A program made the position numbers and the translations under genes. Below the pieces are notes generated by a model. The model was not told the DNA's origin. It saw only the letters and a program-made list of their open reading frames with translations, and did not search any database. From Brachypterus glaber (Eukaryota; Arthropoda; Insecta; Coleoptera; Kateretidae), in contig OY294048.1 of NCBI GenBank assembly GCA_958510825.1, positions 12,789,589-12,853,588 on the forward strand: a DNA stretch of 64,000 bases, in the 5' to 3' direction. Each line of letters begins with the position of its first letter. The stretch's first letter is position 1. Below are positions 1-11,100 of this stretch, piece after piece.

Positions 1-1042
1 TGTTGAAAGCCACATTAAATTACTTGTCTTGGGTAACACTGTCCCAAGGAACTACATGCTTTGGGTTATCGTTGAAACAGCTGGTTTGCTTACAGTGTTA
101 TTATAGTATAAATACCTCAAAAATAACTCCATAATCGTACTGAAACATAAGAAACTAGTCACATAAGTCCAGCCTAATTACACATTGAATTACAGTATAT
201 TGAATCCGTGAAAACTAATAAAACACAACAAAATATTTTAATATTATAGTCAAGAGCAGTGAACACAACACGGACCCTTTCCTTTGGCCCCACTGTAGTA
301 GTTAACGTGCAAAGTTATTTTTATTTTGACGAGATGACATTTGACACTTGAAATTTCGTGCAATGTTGCCAAATCGTACATTGACAGATGTCAAATTCTT
401 AATTAAAATAATTAATTAAAGTATATTCCGGGATGTAAAAAGGGCTGAAATTTTGGCTGTATTTATTTTTGATGTATCTATAAGCATGTAAAGTCTTATC
501 ATTGAAGGCGATTTAGCCCAAAATGCGATACCCTCCTTTGTCTTTAGCTGCCATTTTATGATGCAGGTAGAAATTTCCTAATTGTCCACGCCCCCTCCGA
601 AAGTTAGAAATTAAACGTGCTTATAACGTATTTTTAACTTACAAATCTAACGTTAGATTAACGTTTGTAACCAACGTTTGATTCTAACGTTAAAAAGCGC
701 GACATTTGCACATATTTTATAACTTACTTTTATAGAGTTTTCTAACACGTTATTCTCACGTTAAATTTCTATTAGGGTATTTATGATTTATAAAAGTAGT
801 GCCTGATTGATGTTATCTATCGAATGCCTTGAAAAAGTCGTCAAACTTTGGGTTTTTTCCACAGAGAACAGCATATTCTCTTCAATTAAAATAATGTTAA
901 TATTTTTTTATTTATATTGAATGCATTAAAATGTTTGGGCTACAATATAAATAAACATATCATGTTTATTACAAAAGATTATCAACGTTTATGTTTAATT
1001 TAGTTTTTGAACAGTTTTCCAGAAATTAAATATTGTACAGCA

Positions 1043-1196
1043 TTAAGGCATATCCAGAAGCTTGCATAAGAACATAAAACATAAGAATGCGATGCCTTGA
1101 TTGGCTTACAAGATACATGGCGGCACATCAAGCCAATCACGGCATCGCATTCTTATGTACTATGTTGTTATGCGAGCCTGTGAATATGCCCTTATT
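1043..1196. mobile_element. Palindromic MITE, about 150 bp
   Basis: The two ends are inverted copies over about 60 bp: taaggcatatccagaagctt reads back, with substitutions, from the right end. The inner arms share cataagaatgcgatgcc. No reading frame is present. A second, less complete copy lies at 39425-39539. The structure fits a non-autonomous DNA transposon; the superfamily is not clear. Confidence 0.7.
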
Positions 1197-1914
1197 GTTA
1201 TACCAAAAAGTATACTAAAATACTTAAGCACTTTAGGTTCTGCCAGAAAATTTACTTTTTAAACTTTTATCTTCCTATAGGAAGTTCCCATCCATTTCAT
1301 TTTCTAAATAAAAAGGGGGGTCGTGTAACACATCATTTTAAAGATTAAGCTTAATTATTTAAGCTTAATTATTAAATTCTCTTTAACCATATAATTTTTA
1401 ACTTTTTTTTGAGTTTTCAATTTTTTTTTTTTTGAAATTTTGATTCATTTAAAATTTGTTCAAAAGGTTTTGTATCACGAAATAATCATTAAAAAATTGT
1501 TCGATATTTCCCCCCCCCCTGCCTCGATTATGCCCCAAGCATATTAAGGGTTATTTTGTTAAGGTGTTCCAAATTTAAAGTTGATATAATAAACCGTTCA
1601 AAAGTTTAAGACTTCTGACAAGCTCTGTATAAAGTAAACAAGATGTGAAGATATGTAATGTTACATTCCATTATATACTATTCTCAGTAAATGGTATATT
1701 GCATTAACCCAAATAATTAAAAAAAAAAAGATCTTTTTTGTAAAAAGAAAAAATTTTGAAAAAAAAGTCGTTCTTGATAACTAATCGTCAACAAAAAACG
1801 TGTAATCGGACGGACTAACAGACGGACAGACATTTTGCCTAGATTATAATCAACAATAATTATTGTTCAAAACGTGATCTTGATAAACATTTTATAAGTT
1901 AATATTTTTTTAAG

Positions 1915-2024
1915 TGTTACGTAAAATTTTTACTGATTCCCCCCCCCCCCTCTGTAACGCGGCGTAACGTTTTCGAGAACCCACATCCCACCCCTAGCGC
2001 GTTACGTAATACTTGAACGCTCCC
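1915..2024. mobile_element. Degenerate palindromic element with ACGTAA core ends
   Basis: The right end reads gcgttacgtaatacttgaac followed by gctccc. This matches the right end of the more complete copy at 23225-23370. The left end is eroded. A 64-codon open frame on the minus strand here is only this repeat read through. Confidence 0.55.
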
Positions 2025-3102
2025 TATGCTAAGACCTTCAGATTCGAATCTAGATATCCGGACCTCTGGATACTCCAGTATGGGGTGAAGGGTGCTGACA
2101 TATTCATGCACAGCACATGCACTTAGGCCGCCTTGTTGGGCCCACCACTACCTCTCTTTGGTAGCAACATCTAATCCCCTAACCATCCAACCCTTTGAAT
2201 GTACCTCAGTAAGGAATTAGGGGTGATGTTGCTTATACCGGCTATGTCGAGTCAGTACTCTTCTAGCATGAACCCTCGTTTTGAAGCTAACGCTGGACAG
2301 TGACAGAGCACATCCGGACCTGTATATGAAACGTATGGTCAAATTTCCCACAGATTCCCACGACTTGAAGGAAATTTCATGCGTAGTATCACTAGGAAGT
2401 GCGACCAAATCCTCTATGTTTACTCGTGGACATTTTCCATATGGAAGCATTAGGAATTTTCCTACAGATTTCCAGTCTAAATTATCTAAAAACTTCCGTG
2501 TGGTTCCGTGTGGAACCACTATGAAATGCAACAAAAATCATATATAGATCCGCGTGGAAATTTGCTATATAGAACCTATAGGAAATTTTTTACAGGCTTC
2601 TCAGATGTTACTTTACATCTGAACAGTCTCGTATTATACGAGGTATACAGATATATCCAAGATATCTCAATCCATCGTAGGGTAGGTTCATGATTAGAAT
2701 AAGCTTAGATACGTTTTTTTTAACATTAATATATTTAACCCTTGCCTTCCCGAGACTAAACTAATGATAATTTTTCGATTTAATTGTATTTTTTTATATG
2801 TATTATGCCTAAAAAGAAGAAAAAAATAATAAAAAATAAACCGTTTTTTTTTAGTTTTTGCCCAAGTTTTTGTTTCCTTAGAGTTTTAGGAGATCTGTAT
2901 TATACTGAATTAAATTTGCATATTTTTTTGCACACATAGAAAGTCTATAAAATTATTTTGGATTAATATTGCCTTAAAGAAAAAATAAACAAGTAAAATC
3001 ACAATTGTGACACCCTGGAGGGTAAGGGTTAAGACTGGGGGTAGAGGGTTGAAACCGTTACGAAAAAAACATTACGAAAAAGTGTCCCAACATATGTAAC
3101 GC

Positions 3103-4238
3103 TCGGATTGAGTTCTCGGCTTGGACAGAGAAAACGTAAAGAAAATCGTGACAATTGTGACAAAATCGTGAGAAATCGTGAAGAAAATCTCGTGAGGAAT
3201 ATCCCAACAAAAATCGTGCAATTGTGACAAAATCGTGAGAACTCTTGAGAAAAATCCCAACAAAAATCGTGTCAATTGTGAGGAAATCGGGAGAAAACGT
3301 GAGGAAAATCCCAACAAAAATCGTGACAATTATGAGGAAATCGTAAGAAAAATCCCAACAAAAATCGTGACAATTGTGACAAAAATCCATGGGTTTCGAG
3401 CCATAAGTCATTTCCAATGTCAACTTTAAATTTATGTTACGCTCGCATTGAGTTCTCGGATGGGATCATTGTTGATATCGTAAGCGTCACAAATTTAAAG
3501 TTCTCGGCTGGGATCATTGTTAAATACGTTCTACTGTACAAGTAAAGCAAAACCGTGATAACATTAATACGTGACGCTTAAGATATCAAAAAAGTTATCG
3601 GCTGGGATAATTGTTGTTCTGTGACGCAAAAGTGTCCTAAAATTATGTGAACCAAAAGTGTCCCAAAATTATGTGACGATCCCATCCGAGAACTTTAAAT
3701 TTATGACGCTTACGAAATTAAGAAATATGCAAGTAAAGAAAACCGTGTCTCGTAATTGGAGGCCTAAAACATATTAATCTTATCAAGGTTTTGCTTTACT
3801 TTTACAGTAGAACGTTTTTAAAAATGATCCCAGCCGAGAACTTTAAATTTGTGACGCTTACGATATCAACAATGATCCCATCCGAGAACTCAATGCGAGC
3901 GTAACATAAATTTAAAGTTGACATTGGAAATGACTTATGGCTCGAAACCCATGGATTTTTGTCACAATTGTCACGATTTTTGTTGGGATTTTTCTTACGA
4001 TTTCCTCATAATTGTCACGATTTTTGTTGGGATTTTCCTCACGTTTTCTCCCGATTTCCTCACAATTGACACGATTTTTGTTGGGATTTTTCTCAAGAGT
4101 TCTCACGATTTTGTCACAATTGCACGATTTTTGTTGGGATATTCCTCACGAGATTTTCTTCACGATTTCTCACGATTTTGTCACAATTGTCACGATTTTC
4201 TTTACGTTTTCTCTGTCCAAGCCGAGAACTCAATCCGA
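3103..4238. mobile_element. Foldback element with about 450-bp inverted arms
   Basis: Bases 3103 to about 3556 reappear as a near-perfect inverted copy from about 3786 to 4238, around a central segment of about 230 bp. Each arm carries a tandem array with a period near 45 bp, recognised by cccaacaaaaatcgtgacaa, and then a subterminal block repeating ctgggatcattgtt. Mirror-image open frames in the two arms are products of the array and not genes. The element ends about 330 bp upstream of the TATA box of the P450 gene. It fits a foldback-type DNA transposon; no transposase is encoded. Confidence 0.85.
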
Positions 4239-4565
4239 ACTTTCATATATCATTATAGTCTCAACGAACCATTTTAAATTGTGTCTGACTGATGTTATCG
4301 AACGCCTTGGAAAGGTGATAAAACTTTGTTTTTTTCCCATAGATAACATCATACATTTTTAAATTAAAATAATGTTAATTTTGTTCGATTATTAATTATT
4401 CTTGTTTTATTTTAAATATATTGGAGTGTCTAGACTATAGCCGGCGCAATTACTATAGACGATTGCGCCTCTCACTTGCACGCATGCTGCTTTAGGAAGC
4501 TTAAAGCGTAAAGTTGAGAGCGCGCTCGTCTATAGTCAAAATTATTACTATACCTGTATGTTTGT

Positions 4566-4573
4566 TATAAAAG
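4566..4573 (+). promoter_or_regulatory. TATA box of the P450 gene
   Basis: TATAAAAG lies 42 bp upstream of the P450 start codon. This implies transcription starting near 4596 and a short 5' leader of about 20 nt. The position and match support ATG 4615 as the start. Confidence 0.6.
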
Positions 4574-4614
4574 TAGGTTGCTTCTAAAAATACACTTTAT
4601 TAAAAAAATCAAAC

Positions 4615-5167
4615 ATGGCTTCAATAACTTTAGTATTGTTAGGGATACTCATAACATTATTGCTGTTAATTTATCTTTACTTTCAATGGAATTATACATA
4701 TTTTAAACGCATAAAGGTTAAGCATATTAAGCCTTCGTTCCCATTTGGAAATCTAAAAAATGGAGAGGAATCATATGGAGAGTTAATAGCTAGAACCTAT
4801 TCCGCAATGAAGCAGCAAGGTGCCAAAATTTGTGGTATATTTGTATTGCATCGTCCGATATGGATACCCATGGAACCAAATACGATTAAACATGTGTTAA
4901 ATAACAGTTTTTCTCATTTTATGAATCGTGGGTTTTATTTCAACGAAAAGAATGATCCTCTGAGCATGAACCTTCTAAATATGGAAGACAATTTGTGGAA
5001 AGAAATGAGATCTAATGTATCACCAGCTTTTAGCAAAATGAAAATTTTGTTTGATTTAACTAAAGAGCATGGAGATGAGTTGAGTAAATATTTCTTAGAA
5101 GCTGCTGAATCTAAATTGTTGATTGATATTAAGGATGTTGTCACAAGATACACCACAGACGCAATAG
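4615..5167 (+). CDS. P450 exon 1 (membrane anchor to helix C region)
   Basis: It starts at the ATG after the TATA box and ends ...GCAATAG before GTACCT. It encodes the hydrophobic anchor, the PFGN segment and WKEMR. The last codon (Gly185) is split 1+2 and completed by exon 2. Confidence 0.9.
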
Positions 5168-8100
5168 GTACCTTTTATACATTTAACTATAGTTAGCTAA
5201 AAGTATACAGCTATTCTGTCCGGGAAGTTACTACGATAACTCGAGAAAAATGGTATATAGAGGTTTTTGATGTCGCTGAAACTGAATCTGATATTTTTTT
5301 CTAAGATCACCCATCGAGAGTGGGGTTACTACTTTTAAATGATTATATTTTCCTTAAAGATGGTATACTGGGGTTTTTGAAGTCGTTGAAACTAAATCTA
5401 TTTATAAAATTTGTATAACCAAACCCATTGTACTGGGGACGGGGATTATAATGTTTACAATATTTTATTGAAAATTGGTATATTTGTGTTTTTGAGGTCT
5501 CTGAAATTAAATCTATTAATAAAAATGTTCTAACTCCATAATTTCACCCCGATGGGGGGTTGGCTTACCGTGCTGAGAGCAGAAATTTGGAAAAATGAGA
5601 AAGCCTTTTTATCTATCAGGCGGAATCTTCTAAATTCATGGCCAAAACCCTTAATAAGCTCCAATTTATACCAAAATTTGTATTTAGGGGTTTTTGGGGC
5701 TGCTGAATACAAATTTAACATTCAAATTAATTTTTACAAAATGGCGGATCCAATATGGCTGCTGCCTATAAAAAAATTTGCAGATGGTGAAAATAAATTT
5801 TTTTTTTTTTTTTTTTTTAATTTTAAAATATGTTTTGAAAAATTTTTAGTTTTTCAATTTTTTTTTATTAGTTTATTAATAAACCTAAACCTACAGGGAA
5901 AAGTATTATTTTGTTTGCAGTAGTATTTTTTTACTGCAAAAATACCTAAAACTAAATCTGCCTGTCTTAGACATTTTTTAGGTTTGTGGAGGGAGGGGCG
6001 GGGGGTATTAGCAGCAAATTCTTGTTTTAATAATTAGCAAACACATTAATCTTCTCAACCAAGTGTAAAAAGTTGCTTAATGCTGATTAATCTGAAACTT
6101 TTTGCCAAGTCGTAATACAAGTTTTAAATAAAGCAACCAAATTTACAGAATAAAACTTATGACTTCCCCTTTTAAACTCAATAATCAAAAACAATACTTT
6201 TTTGTAAAAAATAAATAGGTACATACCTACGGAATTTAAATCCATTTTCAAAAACTGCTTAAAAAAAGCAACAACTGTGATATTTATATTAAAAAAAACT
6301 TGATTTTTCGGAAAATAACGTTTCAAAATTAGTTTCTTGAAACCCGATTTTTGAACTGAAATTTTCGGTTTATTTGTTTGGATAGAAAAACGACTTTGGC
6401 ACCATCTGTTGGTACAGTTCATAGAGAAGATAAAAAACGACAGAGGCAACTATTTGAAGCAATTTCGCTTTCGAGGGTTTTGGCCATGAATTTAGAAAAT
6501 TCCGCCTGTGTGCGATGTGCGGGGTATTTTCTTTTTTTTTTGTCAATTTAAAAAAATCCATTCCTTTATTTTATTTTTTTCATTTTACAGGTTCTAGTGC
6601 ATTTGGTATTAATTGTGAGAGCATACAAACTCCTGACTCAGAATTCAGACAGTTTGGAAGAATGGTATTTGACAATAATAACTTCCGAAATATTTTAAGT
6701 GCCTTGGTACCCAAAAAAATACTCACAATTTTCAAATTTAGAAATAACTTACCAAAAGTGGAAAAATTTTTCACGAAACTCATAAATGAAACTGTGAATT
6801 ATCGGGAAGAAAATAATATTTATAGGAAAGACTTGTTACATTTGCTTATACAGTTGAAGAATTTAGGTAAGAACGTCTATCTTTGTACGAGCCGGATTAA
6901 AAAAAAAATTATTTCCTTGAAAGTTTTTACCCGATTTGTATAATTTAACTTTTTGTTTTTTTTTTGGGAATAGGGCTTTGGATTTGACTAAAGTATAAAA
7001 AAGTTAAAAAGTTAAATGTTTAAACAATTGTAGTTTTTTTATACTTATATATATTTTTTTATTTCCAATAAAGGTTCGAAAACGTCGAAAATTGATTGTC
7101 GAAACGTCATAGCCAAATTAGATAACAATTTTAGTCAGATCCAAAGCCCTATTCCCCAAAAATCAAAAAGTTAAAGTAATTTATTTCCTTAAGAATCCTT
7201 GGGAATAAAAAAAATTCTAGAAGGTTTTTCTTGTCCATGATGGAAAAAAATAAAATATGTATGAAGGCCTGTTTCGATTGGTTAAAATGAAATTGTTGGT
7301 TTGGAAAGCCTGGTTTGATAAATATGGGATTTTCTGGGACTCCTTCTAAAGATTACCCCCAAGATTTCCTCTAATTTTTACACAGAGTGGTCCAAAAGTC
7401 ACCCCCTCTTAACTTTTGAACGAGTTGAGATATCCACTTTAAATTTAGAAGTCTTAAATAAGACAACTTAAACTATCTTTTAGCATATATTTTATACTTT
7501 CAGCTCTTAAAATTTGGACAGGGGGGCATGGGGGGACATTTTTTTAAACGCAAAGGGGGTCGTGTGATATATAATTTTAAAGCAAATTGGACTGTATATT
7601 TTTTTATTTTTTAAACAATTTTTTTAAGGTTTGGATTTTACAATTTTTTGTGCTAAAAAATGCGATTTTTAAAGTTTTTTTTTTGTAAATTTTTATTTAT
7701 GTCATTTAAAATTAGTTTAAAAGTATAATTTACATTTTTTCATCATGAAATTAGTTATTTTTAAAAAATTATTGTTTTAGAGAAATTTTGACAAAAATAC
7801 CCATTTTCAACCTTATTTTAAACCAAAAAAAAAAAGGTTTAAAAAAATTAAAAAGTACATAGTTAAATGGAGAATTTCATGAGCTTTAAAATGATGTATC
7901 ACACGGCCCTCTGCCCACATTATAAGAGCTGAAAGTATCAAATATATGCTAAAAGATAGTTTAAGTTGAAGTCGATATCTCAACTGGTTCAAAAGTTAAG
8001 AGAGAGGGGGGGTTTATTTTCTTTTTACGAAAAACGAAAAAATCAAAAAAGAAATTTTCAAAAAAAAAAACTGAAAAAAAAAATTTTCAAAAAAAAATAA

Positions 8101-11100
8101 TAAAAAATCACATTTTTTTTAAATCTTTTTTTGACAAACAAATTACCTCTCATTCTAATTCTTATCACGCTTTTTATATCAATACGACCGTAGCAACGTA
8201 AATGGGAGGGGCTATTTTGTGGTAAAGTCGCCTGTCCAAGGCATCAGTAAGGCGTCTTAAAAAAGATGTCTTAAAGACTTTACCTTTTCTAACATACGAC
8301 GTCGTTAAGACATCTTTAAGATGCATATACGGCGAAAACCGACGTTCTTAATACGTCTTTAATGACGAGCTACGACATCTTTAAGATCTCTTTATGTCAT
8401 ATTTGTGCTGTCTGGGTAAGCGATTACCTCCCAGAAGAAATTCAGGTGTACATTTTTTTCAGTTTACCCCACACTACAAAGTATTTTTTTAAATTTTTTT
8501 TTCAATTTTCAATAAATTTTTTGAATATATTTTTATGTCAATGGAAAAAATTAATTTGTTATAGGTCGATTTTTTACTATATTCATTGATAATACCTACT
8601 GTTTTATTCATTATCCAATTATACAAAGTTGGTAGCTCATGTGATCTGTTTCATTCATTATTCAGCTATACAAAGTTGGTATCCCATGCTCTACCAACTT
8701 TGTATAGTTGGTACAACTGGTGAAGTTAAATACGAGAAAACACCTTATAGTAAAAAATCGACCTATAGCAACAGTATTTCTTTATAGGGAAAGTAACAAC
8801 TGATGGTACAGTTTTAAACAAATCAGGAGAAAATACTGGTATCTTAAGCCTTAATGAGCTAGTTGCCCAATCTTTCATTTTCTTTATTGGTGGTTTTGAA
8901 ACCAGTGGTACCACCATGCAGTGGGCTATTTTCGAAATGGCTAAAAATCAGTCCATACAAAATAAAATACGTGAAGAAATAATTTATGTTTTAAATGAAG
9001 AAGAATTGACATACGAAAAATTGTCTCAACTTAAATATATGGAGAGAGTTATTGAAGGTAGCTTATAAGTTACTAACAGAGCTCGGATCGAGATATTCGT
9101 TTACCGGAGGCCCGCGAAAATTAAAATTTTTAGAACTAATTTTTAAAGTAAACTAGATGAAACGTTGCAAGCACCCTGTCAAAACATCGGCACTATTGTA
9201 CACTAGAGCCATCTAGTTTCCAAATTTCAAACTAGGTGTTTTGTTTGATTTTAAATTCTGTATCTTTAAAACATTATATTCTAGCAAAAAACTGTATATA
9301 ACATTTTTTATAGGGCTTAGGGCCACTTGCACCAATGATGATTTAACTTTAAACTTGGATTAAATTGACGGCCGACCAATCAGAACGCAGCATTTTTAAC
9401 TTAAACTCGGTTTGGCTGAGATAATCCCGTACCAAAAGTTGGTGCAAGTGGCCCTTAAAAAGAGCTTTTATTTAAAATATCATTTTTTGAAATCGGGTTA
9501 TAATTATGTGAGATATGCTAAAAAAACCTTTAACTGCTTTAAACGCCAATATCTCGAAAACAATGCGTCTTAGGAAAACGTTGTTTATAACATTTTTTGA
9601 CCAATTTAAAATTATCTTTTATATAAGTTGGATGATTTATCCATTAGAAACAGAATCAAAGAGGCTTTTCACTTACCACATGTGTGCTTCATTTTCTTCT
9701 GGACATGCATGTCTGGTGATTTCGTTCCAAACCCTCTGATTCACTTCGATAGGAAATACTCGACAAAAAGACTGACACAGTTTTCAATGTATAATAATTG
9801 TTTCTAATATTAATTAAATTATAACCATAACTACAAACGGTTTTAAAATACCGACATTTTCTAACGTACTTTTCGAGACGACTCTACTTGCATTTCTAAA
9901 ATCCTGCTCATAGCCTAAGCGCATGCGCGGTATTCAATTCACTTTCCAATGTGGAAAAATGCCATATTTTCTACCATAAGTGCTAAATTAACCAAATACA
10001 ATAATAATTGCCTTAGGGCCACTTGCACCAAATTTTGGTACGGGATTAACTCAGCTAAACCGAGTTTAAGTTAAAAATGCTGCGTTCTGATTGGCCATCC
10101 GTCAATTTAATCCAAGTTTAAAGTTAAACCATCATTGGTGCAAGTGGCCCTTAATTATAAACAAAAAACGCTGAAAATAGGAGTTTTACCCTACTTTTAC
10201 CCCCTTACCCTAAATCGTTTACCCTCAAAATCTAATCAGCTCTTCGGAATACGATAAGAAACAATATGCAAAAAACCACAAGTCGATATCTCATGTAGAA
10301 ATGGAGTTAGAGAGTTTACACCCAGACAGACAGACGGACGCAAAAATTTTTTTTACTGATTTCGACTCAGAATGGTCTAAAACGTGGAGAAATGTGAAAA
10401 AAACGAGGTCAAAGATTTTGACTTTTCGGCGAAGATTTCAATACATCGGCACTCTTAGTAGCACTAAGTGCCGATGTAATAGACACTTTAAACTATATTT
10501 TACTAACTTACTTTTATTAACTTTTATCTCGACGCTATTATTGCATAGTTAGTCACTTGGAATACGAAAAAAAATGTTGAAAAAAGAATTGAATTTGTTT
10601 TTTATTTTTTTTTCTTTTTAATAAAAATATTTTTTTTTCCGAGATCATTCTTAAATAACAAAAAATAAAAACAATTTTAATTTTTAAAAAATGTAATCTT
10701 TGCGTTCCCCCCGGTAAGTGAATACCTCGATCCGACCAGTGGTTATTTATATACAAGGCCGGACAGTGGCTCTCAAACGTCGCGCGCCTGTTATGTTTTT
10801 ACTCGGGTTTGTAAAAAATCAAATTTGTCTTAAAATAGACGAAAATTAATTAAAGAACATATTAAGCCTAAATGAACCTAGTCCAAGTTGACCCAAAGAT
10901 CAAACAATGCCTTATTTTAGCTATTTTCTTCCTCCCTCGCCTCTTTGGACCCGCTTCATTTTAAAACAAATTTGTTTTTTCCCAAACCCGAGCAAAAACA
11001 GACTATAAACAAAAAACTGGCTGTGTAGATATGTAATGCTATTATATACTATTCACAGTTAATGGTATATTGCCTTTTCCCAAATAAAAAAAAATAAAAA

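Larger units (their letters stand above)
1..3102. other. Intergenic, repeat-rich, no gene seen
   Basis: No open frame here has coding character. The stretch holds one palindromic MITE (1043-1196), a partial palindromic element (1915-2024), homopolymer runs and AT-rich filler. The segment around 1300-1620 is a decayed copy of a dispersed repeat that also appears at about 7400-8000, 12250-12420 and 59400-59770, recognised by phrases such as gtccaaaagtcacccc and aacttttgaacga. Confidence 0.6.

Noticed and set aside
3058..4277. Mirror-image open frames of about 120 codons on both strands
   Set aside because: They are translations of the 45-bp tandem array in the two arms of the foldback element, in several frames at once, with no domain.
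5552..6943. Open frames inside P450 intron 1 as extra exons
   Set aside because: They consist of tandem-repeat and poly(T) sequence. The P450 is complete and of normal length without them.
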